Assembly: GCA_037013685.1 (NCBI GenBank)
Contig: CM072892.1
Span: 19,907,501 to 19,971,500 of the forward strand
Length of the DNA: 64,000 nucleotides
Direction of reading: 5' to 3'
From: Acridotheres tristis
Taxonomy: Eukaryota > Chordata > Aves > Passeriformes > Sturnidae
This document shows, piece by piece, positions 36,001 through 47,300 of this stretch (the first letter of the stretch is position 1; the number at the start of each line of letters is the position of its first letter). The notes beneath the pieces are model-generated. The model searched no databases and had not been told where the DNA came from. It was given only the letters and a program-made list of their open reading frames with translations. Both the position numbers and the translations under genes were made by a program.

Positions 36001-36879
36001 GTGTATATCAGACCTTTCCTTGTTTCTGACTTGTCACTGACTGCCTTTTTCAGCTTAAAGTGAAAACAGATCAAGCAGCACTAGAAATAATTAGTAGAGT
36101 GATATGGTCATAGCTGTTTTGGTGCTACGTTACTGTTTCTACAGCACTAATGGTAGATGGTGAGACTTCCTATGCTTGATAAAAATTGAAAAATTGCAGC
36201 AGGGTTTCCTGGTTTTATGATTTATATAACATTTTAACTTTTTCTAGACCATCTTTGTTCAATCTGTAAAAGTTTATCATAAACTTTCCTTTTGGACAGC
36301 ATTTCAGCTTTCTGAAAAGTCTGTTTCTTTGAGTATCTGGTGATCTTTTGCTCTTTCAGATGCAGTTCTTGATAGATTGCAAGTGTTTGTCTGCTCTGTG
36401 CTTACAGCATGTGGTAGGGGGTTGTTGCTTTTTGGTTTTGTTTTAATTTTTCCTAAGTTTACTCCTCTGTCTTTAGACTGTTCTTGTTCAATTTTCTTTA
36501 GTTTTAAATTAAACATGTGGACTGGACATCAGGAGGAATGTCTTCACAGAAGGGGTTGTTAAACATTGGAATGGGTTGTCCAAGGAAGTGGTGGAGTCAG
36601 TGTCCCTGGAGGAGTTTTAAGGAAAGACTGCATGTGGCACTCAGTATTTTTAGTAATTTAGTAATGTATGTCTAATAGTCGTTTTTATTTTTCTTGCCCT
36701 TATAATTTACTTATGCATTCTTGCCTAGTTCTGATGCAGAGTAACATGTTAATGTTTTTGCCCGTTTTTAGATTCACAGAAGTAAAAACAAATGGAAATT
36801 TCATCTCAAAGATGGCATCATGAATCTTAATGGAAGAGATTATGTATTTTCCAAAGCCATTGGGGATGCAGAATGGTGA
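15063..36879 (+). CDS. GTF2A1: Transcription initiation factor IIA subunit 1 (TFIIA alpha/beta precursor), nine coding exons
   Basis: TFIIA binds TBP-TATA complexes in the nucleus and stabilises pre-initiation complexes; the precursor is cut into alpha and beta chains that join TFIIA gamma. Nine exons (15063-15092, 22202-22303, 23954-24158, 26435-26499, 28648-28723, 30539-30672, 31564-31884, 33718-33807, 36772-36879) join in frame with GT-AG junctions to 376 residues, the human length. Residues 1 to about 58 form the alpha N-terminal bundle (YRSVIEDVINDVR). Then come Q11 and H7 tracts (71-88), a Q-rich linker, the Taspase1 site QVDG (272-275), an acidic stretch (about 278-311) and the TBP-contacting beta barrel ending FSKAIGDAEW. 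The ATG has a strong context (G at -3, G at +4). The identification is secure from near-identity to the vertebrate protein. No breaks are seen. Confidence 0.97.
17797..17852. other. Imperfect hairpin in GTF2A1 intron 1
   Basis: AGTTACC (17797-17803) pairs with GGTAACT (17846-17852). Inside it, GCTGGC (17819-17824) pairs with GCCAGC (17833-17838) around an 8-nt loop, and a GCT/AGC pair lies between. A roughly 10-nt bulge remains on the left arm. No H, ACA, C or D box stands at the expected distance, so it is not assigned to a snoRNA class. Confidence 0.4.
21376..21523 (-). mobile_element. CR1 LINE 3' fragment in GTF2A1 intron 1
   Basis: GTTGAAGTTGGAAGGGACCT, followed by a CAGGACCAATTACAGCC-type block and GATGTCCAGATGGCTTTCGA, is the CR1 3' region read in reverse. 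It is antisense to GTF2A1. The octamer end is eroded. Confidence 0.8.
22202..22303 (+). CDS. GTF2A1: GTF2A1 coding exon 2
   Basis: It encodes 34 residues in phase 0, PKLYRSVIEDVINDVREVF and then LDEGVDEQVLMELKT: the N-terminal helices of TFIIA alpha. The acceptor is TTTTTTTAAAG and the donor is GTAAGT. Confidence 0.95.
22304..23953 (+). other. GTF2A1 intron 2
   Basis: The intron is 1.65 kb, AT-rich, with no mobile element or RNA gene recognised. A 100-codon open frame at 23237-23539 has no recognisable domain and no splice context, and I regard it as chance. Confidence 0.8.
23954..24158 (+). CDS. GTF2A1: GTF2A1 coding exon 3, with poly-Gln and poly-His tracts
   Basis: It starts LWENKLMQSKAVDGFHSEEQ and runs into Q11 (24032-24064), H7 (24065-24085) and a Q-rich tail ending VLIPASQQ. 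It ends one base into a codon at the donor GTCAGA (24159). The Gln codons mix CAG and CAA and the His codons mix CAT and CAC, which interrupts the pure triplet repeat. Confidence 0.95.
24159..26434 (+). other. GTF2A1 intron 3
   Basis: The intron is 2.3 kb and AT-rich, except for a sharply bounded GC-rich islet of about 130 bp (25205-25335) with a strong CTCF-like motif. No exon or mobile element is recognised. Confidence 0.8.
25229..25243 (-). promoter_or_regulatory. Strong CTCF-like motif in a GC-rich islet
   Basis: GCGCCCTCTGGCGGC on the + strand matches 13 of 15 positions of the reverse-complement CTCF core (GCGCCCCCTGGTGGC). It sits in a CpG-rich islet (25205-25335) inside an otherwise AT-rich intron, the setting expected of a constitutive CTCF site. 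Occupancy is not shown. Confidence 0.5.
26435..26499 (+). CDS. GTF2A1: GTF2A1 coding exon 4
   Basis: With the last base of exon 3 it encodes APQQQVIVPDSKL and then IPHMNASGM. The acceptor is TTTGTTTCTAG and the donor GTAAGA. It matches the linker of TFIIA alpha. Confidence 0.95.
26500..28647 (+). other. GTF2A1 intron 4
   Basis: The intron is 2.15 kb, AT-rich, with no mobile element recognised. A perfect 11-bp inverted repeat lies at 28362-28390. Confidence 0.8.
28362..28390. other. Perfect 11-bp stem, 7-nt loop inverted repeat
   Basis: GGTTTATCTGC (28362-28372), a TGAGCTT loop and GCAGATAAACC (28380-28390) form an uninterrupted hairpin. Both arms carry a GATA core. There is no U-run after it, and no flanking H/ACA or C/D boxes are recognised. 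Confidence 0.6.
28648..28723 (+). CDS. GTF2A1: GTF2A1 coding exon 5
   Basis: It encodes SAAATAATLALPAGVTPVQQ and then ILTNS, and ends one base into a Gly codon at the donor GTAACT. This is a conserved segment of the alpha linker. Confidence 0.95.
28724..30538 (+). other. GTF2A1 intron 5
   Basis: The intron is 1.8 kb and AT-rich, with a C9A8 run near 29990. Nothing else is recognised. Confidence 0.8.
30539..30672 (+). CDS. GTF2A1: GTF2A1 coding exon 6
   Basis: It encodes (G)QILQVVRTANGAQYIIQPQ, then a Q-rich stretch ending GGVQAPVIQQ, and ends in phase 0 at GTAAAG. The QYIIQPQQ motif matches human QYIFQPQQ with one change. Confidence 0.95.
30673..31563 (+). other. GTF2A1 intron 6
   Basis: The intron is 0.9 kb, AT-rich, with a T-rich tract near 30850. 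No element or RNA gene is seen. Confidence 0.8.
31564..31884 (+). CDS. GTF2A1: GTF2A1 coding exon 7, with Taspase1 site and acidic region
   Basis: It encodes 107 residues in phase 0. VLAPLPGGLSQQTGVIIQPQ opens it, a Q-rich stretch follows, then LVLQVDGTGDTSSEE and a long Asp/Glu run. The QVDG codons (31765-31776) are residues 272-275. In the human protein Taspase1 cuts between Asp274 and Gly275, so position and motif are both preserved. The donor is GTGAAC. Confidence 0.95.
31885..33717 (+). other. GTF2A1 intron 7
   Basis: The intron is 1.8 kb and AT-rich, with no recognisable repeat or RNA gene. Confidence 0.75.
33718..33807 (+). CDS. GTF2A1: GTF2A1 coding exon 8
   Basis: It encodes EPLNSEDDVSDEEGQELFDT and then ENVVVCQYDK: the start of the TFIIA beta C-terminal fold. 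It is phase 0 at both ends. The acceptor is TTATTTCAG and the donor GTAAAT. Confidence 0.95.
33808..36771 (+). other. GTF2A1 intron 8
   Basis: The intron is 3 kb and AT-rich. A CR1 fragment (36515-36645) lies just before the last exon. The stretch from about 35230 to 36070 is slightly richer and may be an old repeat I cannot name. Confidence 0.75.
36515..36645 (+). mobile_element. CR1 LINE fragment in GTF2A1 intron 8
   Basis: TGGACATCAGGAGGAATGTC, AACATTGGAATGGGTTGTCC and AGTGGTGGAGTCAGTGTCCC are characteristic of the CR1 ORF2 C-terminus in sense orientation. The 3' UTR and octamer are missing. It ends about 125 bp before the terminal exon. Confidence 0.8.
36772..36879 (+). CDS. GTF2A1: GTF2A1 terminal coding exon 9
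   Basis: It encodes IHRSKNKWKFHLKDGIMNLN and then GRDYVFSKAIGDAEW plus TGA. This is the TBP/DNA-contacting beta-barrel C-terminus, with one visible change from human (V for I in RDYIF). The acceptor is CCCGTTTTTAG. Confidence 0.96.
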   Translation: MHRSKNKWKFHLKDGIMNLNGRDYVFSKAIGDAEW

Positions 36880-39800
36880 AGTTTTAAAAGACAAAACAAA
36901 AGAACTCCCTGTAAAAGGAAAAAAAAACAAAAGCAGGAAAGGTTGAGACTTGGATGTATACTCCAATCAAAATGTGTAACTGCACATCAGAAATAAACAA
37001 AAGTTTTGGAACAAAGGTAAAATGTGGCAACAAAGACACTACTTCAGATGAGCAAGCCATGGACTGTAGCAGCTATAGCATTGTCTGGGAGCTGGTTTTG
37101 TGTGTTAGGAATACCTTAATTATAAATTCTACATACAGGTACCTACAGCTGGTATTTAGCATGTAAGGCTTTGTCCCCCCTGCCCTTGATTTAAGGTTTT
37201 GAAATACTTCTTCCACTGATTGAAGGAACTATTCCCTTTGATAGATTATTAATCTGAAAATGCTTATTGTGTGTACAAATCTTTGCTTTGGACACTTCCT
37301 TTTGGTACTGAGGATGGTCAGAATCTTAAACTGCGTGCAAGCTTTGTACAGAAGGGTAAGAATTAAGGTATTAAATTTTAAATAACTTGTATAAGGAAAA
37401 TATTTTTAATTCTGATATGCTCATTAATTATTATATCTATTTGTTGTTTTCAATGCAGTTCCCCAACAGGTTGTTGTTCCTAGCAGTTACACAATGGTAA
37501 AATTATGATTTATATTTCAAAATTATTTTAATTTCATGTGATAGGTTTTATCTAGGGCTGCATTTTTAAAATTTGAAGCACCTCATCCCCATTAAAGTCA
37601 CATTGCTTAACTTGTTAATTATATTCTTGCTGTTTTGTGGTGCTTCACCATCACTGAATTGAAACAAGTAAGTTTCCCTTGATTTAGGTTTGTTTTTTTT
37701 TTTTTAAAACATTTTTTTTGAAAGTGTTTGGAGATCCTTTGAATCCAATACCTAGGTAATGCCATAGTAGATGCATTCCTTTACCTGCTTACTGTGTATG
37801 TAGTCAGACACCCACAAGTAATTCAACAGACCACAGGAATAACTAAATTTTTAATACAGAAAATCACATAAAAATTCTAACATCCTGGCTGCAACTCTTA
37901 ATCAAAGATCTGCTTTACTAAAAAGTATAGCCAGAAGTTATCTGCAGCAGTTAATCTCTCTAAAGTTTCCAGATGGCATGTAATTTCATGAAGAGAGCTG
38001 CACAGCTTCTGAGAACACAGATTTTTTTGTAGAGTATCTTTAGACTGTCTTGGTAACAGCAAATCAAGCAGTCAGATGCACTAAACCTTGTGTAGTCACT
38101 TTTTCACTTGCCTTTTTTATTGTTTGTTTGGGGTTTTTTTTTGTGTTCAATTTGTGAAAAGCAACAAAGTTATTCCCCCCTCCTTCCCTTTCTCACCTCA
38201 GAAGTTGAAGAACTTTTCTTCCTGCACAGGGTCATTCTTGCAAACCCTGCTTTTGGAAATGCAGTTACTTTTGAACAAGGAGAGGGAATGGGCATTATAC
38301 TTAAACTGTTGAGGAAAGAATGTTCATGTGGCTCACCATTTCAAAAAAAATTTTGCTTTTTTTTTTTTTTTTGAGTGCTTGGAAAGATGATGGAAAAAGG
38401 ACACAACAAAGATAATTTTTACTAACTTGGATAAGACCATGAGAAGCAGACATGATTTCTGACTTTATTTTTTGCTTGAGAATGAGACATCTTAAACATT
38501 ATTTTTTTAAAAAGTCACAAGTGTATTTTAGCAGTATGTAACAACTACTTTAATTTTCATTCTCTGATTCATTTGCCTCCAAGTGCATTTGTAGTCTCAG
38601 TAGTATGTAGAAAGATCACAACAAATTGTAAAAGTTTTATTGCTGTGATTTTGTACACCTGCGCTCTCATTGATAATGACTAAAACTGCCTGTAGGCTAT
38701 GTCTGGAGCCGTATGGTTGTTAGAAAGCCATCTACATTCGTAAGCTTTATGAAAAGGTAATTGATGATTCTTCTAATTGATTCTTCACTAGTGGAATCAT
38801 CATTTAGACTGCATTTTTAGCTTGGGGCTTTCAAGGTATCACAAACTAATTGGTGTTTGCTTTCTTTTGAACATCGCAGGTATTTTATTTTTTTTACCGC
38901 TGTTGACACTTCTATGTACCACTGCAAGGAAATCAATAATTTACCAACTAATTTCTTCCCTTACCTTTTCCATGTCTGTTACCAGTAAGTCTTCAGTAGT
39001 GGACTTAAGAAAAATTCCCGTAATGCTGCACAACCAAACCAATAAAAGAAAAAAACATCCCCTTTAGCTATAGATTCCTTTTTATACTACTAGAATCCAG
39101 TTTACTTATACAACACTTTGTTTTCATACAACTTAGTGGTATTTCTCACCCACATACATATACTAGAAGCTGCATAGCCTCTCTATTTTAAGGGGTAGCT
39201 GAATTTTAAAGGTAATTAAGCTTAGTCTGTTCTGAAGGATGTTAGATGCTTTCTGAACCTGCACAGCCTCTTGCAAGCTAATTGTATGGTATGTTTTCCT
39301 GATATTTGTATTTGAAGATAAAACCTATCTGTGAAGTTTTGGGAAAGCCAGTCAAACCATGCACATACCAAACTGTGCTCTTATTGCTACATCAAGTGTT
39401 CCTTTTTTTAAGTCAAAAAGCATGTTTTAATTTCATTTTATTGTAGCAGCTTGCTGTAAGAATGTAGTTTGCTTAATTTTATTATTATACTTGAATTTTT
39501 AATCATGGTTTTAACTGTATAATTGAACAGACCATTTCATTAGGTTCAAAAGAAACCATTCCTTTCAGAGGGCAAGGGATTCCCATGTTCATAAGTGATT
39601 TTTTTTTTTTTTTTTCCCCCCTTAGAAATAGTGTGCTTTTTTTTTTCCAGTTTCAATAGTTCAGTATTATGGAAACAATTAATGGTTTCAAGAGGGCTTA
39701 TGTTAAAATTTGCACAGATAATGGAGCACCTTTTTTATGATGGAAAAAAAATGGGGAAGATAACTTCAGAATTATAACCATGATGACTGATGGAAACTTG

Positions 39801-41310
39801 CAGAGCAACTGGGCAAAATTGAGTCTTGTGCCTTTTCAGTTTGCAGAATACCTGTTTTGCCAGTATGACAATGATTTCTGAGAGAGTAAATTTCCTGCAG
39901 TGCTTCAATCAGAAAAGCAACTTTTTTGTGCTAATTCTGTTGGATTCTAGTGTGTGCAATCATTTAAAACCATCTAAGTGAAAAACAAAATTAAATGTTT
40001 TCTTTTAAGGAGATAATAGAGAATTTAGTCACATAAGGAACTTTATTGGACTATTTAAATAAAATGTTTTTATTCCCCCTCAGTTGCTGGTTAGCAACAA
40101 GATTTCTTTGAGATTTCATGCTCCTTGTTCCTGCATTGTACTCACAACTTGCATTTAAATATCATGCAGTTTCCTCAACACTGTTTAAAGTGACAGTTGT
40201 GGTCCAAGTTTATTTCCAGGATTGATACGTGATTCTGAAGCACATTTTCTAGAAGAGAGCAAAACACATGTTGTGTCATGTAACCAATTTTTTTTTAAAT
40301 AAATATTTTCTTACCTTTTTGCTGCACAATTAGGAGTGTTAAAGTAAACTTCATTGAGTCTGTGAAAATAATTTCACCTCTTGACAGCGGTAATTATGTC
40401 ACCACATGACACTACCAGAGTAAAATTTCTTTATTTCAGTGAAGGAGTTAAGAGACCTTGTTAATTAAAGTTCGTATTGATTTAATCTCTTCAATTTGTA
40501 AAAGCTCCTTTAAAAACAATAAAGCCCCCCATAACTTCCCCCAAAGCAAAAGGTTCCTAATAGAATGCAATAAGATGTCCAGGAAATGAACAGTAGTTTT
40601 AGGGCAATGCACACTGGATTGATACTGGGCTGCCTTACACAGCACCGTGGGGTTTTGCTGTGTGCCATCCCACACCACCCATACATCCCCATCTGATATT
40701 AGAGTTCTTCTCGGACTTTGAGATTAATGACTATACAAGATGAAGAAACTTGCATATTGTTCTGTATTGGTGTCTGGCATTTAAAGTCTCGTTTTCCCAT
40801 TGCTGTGATTGGTTGGGAAATGTGTAAAAACCAGTACATTGGTTTCCATGTCGTCTATTCTTTTCAGGCAGTTCATGCAGTGTGGTTTTTTTAAATTATT
40901 ATTTGGTGGATTAGATGTTGTGAAAAAAGGAGCTTTTTTAAACAGGAAAAACTACCTTGGGTTAGCTATATGTACAGTCATCCAATGAGACATGTTCCAG
41001 AGTGCATAGGGTACCAATAGATTATGGAGTGGGGGACTATCCTTTTTTGCTGTTCTGAGCTACTATTGTCAACTGCTGTTGTACATATACTGTTATGTGT
41101 AAGGGGGTAAATATATTTATTATGTTTGTAAAATTCATTCTGTACAATTGCAGATCAAGGTTGCTCCTCTGTGATATACAGGATATTATGTTTCAAAGGC
41201 CATGCTTGGAATACGATTAGAGAACTTAGTATTTTGATGTACTAAGACCTATTTTAAGTTTAATATTTTGCCTTTGCAAAAACTTTAATTAAAGATGTTA
41301 TTTAAAAATG
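36880..41310 (+). other. GTF2A1 3' UTR (inferred)
   Basis: About 4.4 kb follows the stop without another recognisable gene or repeat and ends at an ATTAAA signal (41288) before a GT-rich stretch. A long 3' UTR is usual for vertebrate GTF2A1. Possible earlier signals are AATAAA at 36992, 40058 and 40298. T-rich runs occur at about 37690, 38360 and 39600. The UTR length is inference, without transcript evidence. Confidence 0.6.
41288..41293 (+). terminator. Distal polyadenylation signal ATTAAA of GTF2A1
   Basis: ATTAAA within AACTTTAATTAAAGATG is followed within 20-30 nt by a T/G-rich stretch. It is the last good signal before intergenic sequence and a CR1 element. Confidence 0.5.
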
Positions 41311-44300
41311 TTTGCCACTTCATTTACTATCTTGCATGTGCATTTGTTTCATATATGCGGCTTATTGCTACTTTATAATAAGGTTGAATATTCTGAATTG
41401 ATGTTCATCACATGCAGGTAATTTCCACTGTCACTCACTTGTTCAGTTTGCTGTGCAGACTTTCCATTTAATACTATCACAATGTGTGCTGGGTTGACAA
41501 ATCAAAACCATGACACAATGGTATAAAAAAATTTGCAGTTTAATTGTGAGGCCAGACTTGCAGATTTCTCCCTGTGGTAACCTAAGGCTTAGGTGTTGAG
41601 GTAAGATTGGTCAAACAACTTCATATGAAGGCCAGTGGTACCCTGAGGTGCATTGGGAACAGTGGCCTGTGGGTTGAGGGAGGTGGTCCTCCTCCTCTAC
41701 TCAGTCCTGGTGAGGGCACATCTGGAGTGCCATGTCCAGCTGTGGGCTCCTCAGCAAGGAGGTGCTACCTGGAGAGGGTCCAGTAAAGGGCCACAAAGAT
41801 GGCCAAGGGATTGGAGTATTTCTCTTAGGAGAGACTGAGAGCTGGGTGGGCTTAGTCTGGAGAAGACTGAGAGGGGATCTCATCAATTCATGTTAATATC
41901 TCAAACACGGGTGTCAAGAGGATGGTGCCAGATTCTTTTCAGTGATGCCTAGTGACAGGAAAAGGAGCAGCGGCCCAACACGAGGAGGAACTTCTTTACA
42001 ATCAGTGTGCCAGAGCAGTGGCACAGGCTGCCCAGGAGGTTGTGGAGTCTCCCTCTCTGGAGATGTTCAGAGCCCACCTGCATGAGTTCCTGTGTCACCT
42101 GTTTCAGTGACACTGGCTGGCAGGGGGGTTGGACTGGATGCTTTCCAGATGTCCCTTCCAACCCTATTGATTCTATGATTCTGTGTGACATCTTGATACT
42201 AGTCCTGTATGTGGAAATGCAAGAAAATACTGAGAAGTAAAAGGCAGAATTCTTGGATGATAACTGGCCAATCGGTGTGGTTTTTTTTTTTTTTAGTGCA
42301 AACTTCTGTTTGTAAAATACTCTGTTAAAGACTTGCCCCTTGTTTTCAGAGCAGCTTTCAGCACTCTTTACCCCTAATGGAATTATGCCAAAATCTAATC
42401 CTTTCAGAGCCGAGGACATCTGTAGTACACTCAGATGAACTGCAGTTGAACCACATTTGACCTTCAGTGTGGATATACAACATTCAGAAAATTTGGTTTA
42501 AGACAATCTTTTCTTTTGAGTGAAGACTATCCCAATTATTTTTGTGTGAAATGCCTATGTAATTACACCTTTTACATAGTATAAAAGTTTATGCCCTTGT
42601 GTGACCTGAAAGAGTGTTATATGAAATAGATAATATGGAGAGAGAATAAATGCAAATAGTGTTTTATGTTACAAATGATACTGAATGCCCATTCACTTCC
42701 ATAGGTCAAAAACTATTCTTGAAGATGGATATTCATGAACTGCTATTTTAATAGGCTTTTTAATGATAACTATTTTAAAAATACATCTAGTTTTTGTTTT
42801 TAGTTCAGTTTGGTAAATTAAAATTTACTGAAATTGAAAACATGGTAAATCCAAAACAAGGACTATCATTGTAAAAATAACAAATAATCTCATAACAGCA
42901 AAAAAATGTTATGTGTGGATGGTGATTCTGTCAAGGTAGAAATGTTTTTCCTTTGCTAGAGGAACCAAATGAAGGAGAACAGTGTTGTGGAAAAATCCCT
43001 CTAAATGTCTGGAACTTAAGACAGCTGGAGAGTCCAGATGCTGCTTTACAAGTACTGGAGCTACTGGATTTAACGTCAAGGTAAAGAACAGTCCTTCCTT
43101 GCTTGTGATGGGGAAAACCATTTTGATCAGCAAAATAAGGAAGACAGTCCTTTCTGCTAAGGCTCCTTGCTCCCTAGATTTTCCCATTTCTCCTAGGAAT
43201 CCTGTGAGCCCCCTGCAGATAGGGTTCCCCATGGGTCCTGCTGTACCAGTGTCTGAGAATTTCTTACAGACCTTTCCTCTTGGAGGAACAGCTGGCTGAC
43301 TACGTGGGCTGTCTGGTTCCAACAGGTAATGTATTCTGGGAAACACAGTGTTTTGGGAAGTACAGCATTTCAGAATAAAATATCTATTGCAGAATGTACT
43401 TGCTGGGAATGCTGCTTGTATGTTTTGTTTTGGCCAGATTGCCTTTTTTGTTTCAGAAAATTCAAATTTTTGCAGGGTGGAAGCCCTTTCATCCTGAGCT
43501 GTCCTGGTTCATGGTTTTAATGAAGAAAAAGTGTTAGTGCTGGGAATAATATTTCTGATGTCCTGGTTTTCATGGGCTCAATTTGTCTGATTTTAATAAG
43601 TAGTTTTAATTTTAAAACATTATAGTAGCATCTAGTGAAGTTCTCTGTATGTTTAAAGAACTGACAAAATGCCTAGTAAGTGTGATGATGGTATGGGTGT
43701 TAAAAATCAGATAGCTAAAGGTAAAGTATATTCATGTCACAGATGTTTTTGTATGTATCACTTAAGTTTTTGGGAGGGGGCAGAGAGAAAATAGAGCAGT
43801 TCTTAAATTTACCAAATCAAATTCCTGTTAATCTTTGTTCAGAGTATCTTTCAGCTTTCATTTTTTGCCCTAAATGATTTTCATGGCCTTAAACAGCTTT
43901 TTTATTTCTCTCAGAGATTCTTGTGTTGCCAGGTAGCCTAAATCACTTCAGACAGTATGTGGGAAACATAAAGTAATTCTTAAAATAGAATGTGGGGTTT
44001 TGAAGTAGCAGAGGAAGGAGATGGAAAGAGGAAACAGTACAGAGGAAAAGATAAAATAATGCAGCCAGCCCTTAAAAAAACAAAAGGAGAGATCGTAAAC
44101 ATACTTTCATGTCAAAGAAGAAGTTTATGTATGAATTGAAAAACCCCCTTCTTTGCCTTCTGGACTTTTCATGGGGAGAGTGCATGTGCCAGTGTGTCAG
44201 ATGTTCTCCTAACTGCTTTTTAATGAAAGTATTGTTCTTGCTGCCTTATACTGACTGTTGCAGGGTTAAGTCAGAAATCTGTAGCTGACTAAAAAAGTAG

Positions 44301-47300
44301 TTTGTTGTTTCCGCAGCTCCCTCTAGGCAGCAGCAGTAATCCACATATAACTTAGGGAATTCTTACTACAGTCAGAATGAAACCAGCACAAATACAGCTT
44401 TGGTGCAGCTTGGTATTTCAGTGCTATCCTGCATATGTCAGCAACAAGCCATGGGGAAGACAGATATCCAGGTAACACCTCATAGCCTGCAGTGAGAAGG
44501 TTTTTGTTAAAACTCATGTTACTGCTCAGGTTTTATTTGCTGTAGCTTTGCCTTCATAAAAGGCATGAGTACTGTAGTTTTTCTTCACTTTTTAAAGAAA
44601 AGCCACTGCCATTTCAGCTGAAGCTGTAAGATGACCAGCATGGGCTTGGCAGTCCAGCCCATTACCAGTCTCAGTGTTTGAAACCGAGGCTGTTCCTGGC
44701 ACCAAAGTAGGCCTTATAAAAAGTATTACAGTATATATGAGTAACAATCCAATAGTTTCAGTCACTTTCTAATTACTGTTTAGTGAGCTCTTAGATATAG
44801 GTTGTTAATGAAGTTGATGTTCACAACATATTTCTTTCCTTAAGAGAGAAGAAAAATAACCCAAAGGATACTCTTCAGCTGCATATTGAATAGCTGAAAA
44901 CCAAAATGAGTGGGTTCCTTCTCCTTGAACTCATTATCAAAGCTTCAGTGGAACTGCACAGGTGTGCATCAGTAAGGATATGACTTGAGATGGCCACAAG
45001 TACAAGCCCTGGCATTGCATATAATCAGAACGACACAAAGAAGTCCTCCCAAAAAGGTGGGGTAAGATTCAAGTTCATTCTGTTAATCCCACGGAGGTTA
45101 AACTCTTGCAAGGGGTAAGTTCAGGATGGCCCCAGTGAGGTCCAAGTCCGGTGCTATAGTTCCTGAGACTTTTCCTCGTTTTGGAATAGTTACCCAATAT
45201 ATTCAGGGTGGAAAGTAAGGCCGGGCAGTTACAAAACTACACAGGATTGATACTCTGTCTGAGAGCCTAGAAATTTGGGATACTGTGGAAATTTGTACCA
45301 ATCTGTGTACATGGGGGCAGAGGGAGAGATGTAGAATGGGAATAGGAAGTTAGAACTGATGAGTTGTGATAAAATACTCTGTGTATGGATCTCATAGAGC
45401 CTTCATTTTTTCACTTTCACATCATGATTTCTGGTCACACAAAAATAAGTCCAGTCAGATGGCAGTGACTAAACAGATGAAAAGTATTACAGCTTTATGG
45501 AGATGTGTTACTGACCAGTGTGAATTCGAGGTTGACGATGCTGTCAGAATCTCCCGGTGTGCGTCACTAAGACCTCTTAACCATCTTCTGTTCCAGGGCA
45601 TGATGAGGGCCCTTCAACATCTCGTGCATTAGTCCATGAAGCCTACATGTAAGTGCAGTATAATGTCATATATTTTCAGAATCCCTACAAAGCAGGGGGA
45701 GAGTGCCTAAGGGAAAGGCATAATATCCAAGTAATTTCGTGTCTCACTGTCCAATTTTAGCAGCAACCCAGAAACCATTTGATTACTGAGTGGTTTTAGA
45801 GTGCAGATGTCTGACATGTGTTAGAAAAACAATACAGATTATGCTGCTAAGTCATCAACCTGCCCAAACAGCCTGGGAAGGAGGGTTTGATTCATATTAA
45901 AACATAAGAAGCATAGGGCTTCTACTCAAATCAAGCTTCTCTTTCTAAGGAGATTCTTTGGTACAGATTTTCCTGTACTGTGAGCATTAATACTTTATTT
46001 CTCCCACAAGAAAGGAAGCAAGAGGGCATTTCAGTTAATAAATCAAAATGCTGTGATAGTGATGTGAAATTTATCTTTGTGCAATTTTCAGAATCCAAAT
46101 ACCAATAGCAGGGCAGAGTGTGCTTTACTTTGGCTATAGCTGACCTGTTGCAGATGACGTCATCTAGAACCAATACTTACTCTGTGAAAAACCAACATCT
46201 CTGTCTGTTGGAGAGAGAGGAGACTAGGAGACAAATGTCATCTAAAGCCATTAAATTGCTCAGAGGAAGTTCCAAGTCTTCATAACTAAGGCCCCATCTC
46301 AACTTTACAGCTTTTCTTTCTTTTGGATTATCTTGGATGTAATGAATGATGGTTGTGGAGCCCCTGAGCTCAGCAATACTACTGCAGTTCCTTTCTTATC
46401 CCTACTGCACTGTCTGGGATGGCCATTTAGGACATCCCTCTCACAGCTAGTGATGGAGCTAAAACCCCCAAACCTGCATCAGACAGCGTGTGTCATGGGA
46501 TAGGTCAGCCAAGGAGAACAATGAAGTTGAATGCAAAATAAATAGTATTAACGTCTTTTATAGGAAAAATATTTTAAAATGTCTCAAAAAAAACTTGTTG
46601 AATGTCTTTGAATTTCAAACAAAGCATTTTATTCCCATACTTTGAGTTATTTCTGAAGTATTCTAGAGAACATACGTACTACATGCCAGAAATAATACAA
46701 CTTGCTGAGACAGATTTTAAATAGCAAGTATTACATAAAGGTGCACACAAACCCAAAAATGGCTCAAGGAATTGATCAGAGCAGGAATGAAAGAAAATAT
46801 CTATAGGATAGAAACATTTACAAGAAAAGGTCTGGCAAATAAGTTATTTTAATTCTATTTGCCTGGACCTTTCCAAGAGCTTCTAAAATACTTTTTTACC
46901 AAGTTAAACACAAGAAGGACTATGCAAGACAAACTGGAAATATCAAACTTCATTGATAAAGGCAGTATCTTGGAATTCTTTTAACAGGTATAATGTATAT
47001 GCAATGATGAGAAACAGAAAAATACAGTAATATATAAATACATCTGTCATCCATTAGTAACAGCAAGCAGCTGCATTAATTTACAAGCAACCTGCACCAG
47101 TCCAACATACCATATCTTTCCAAAGTCCTACTAGTTTCTGTGAAATATTTTGGTTTAAGATCCGTGTTACTTTTAAAAGCACTTTTAACATAAATATTTA
47201 TTTAGTCTTTCTTCTCTTTCTGAAAAAGAATATGATTTAAGCTTGGATTTTCTTTTCTACTGGTAAACTAGTGTCTATGAAGTCTGTAGGATAAATGTCC

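Noticed and set aside
15093..36771. A possible intronic snoRNA in GTF2A1 (I recall SNORA79 being mapped near human GTF2A1)
   Set aside because: No segment shows two hairpins with correctly placed H and ACA boxes, or paired C/D boxes. The hairpins at 17797 and 28362 lack them. A covariance-model search would decide.
41480..41530. TGTGCTGGGTTGAC ... AAACCATGACACA, suggesting fused LTR ends
   Set aside because: About 35 bp is too short to distinguish an internally deleted LTR from chance, and no target duplication is evident.
41949..42419. A 156-codon - strand ORF
   Set aside because: Much of it is the antisense of the CR1 element at 41640-42186, so it is not a gene.
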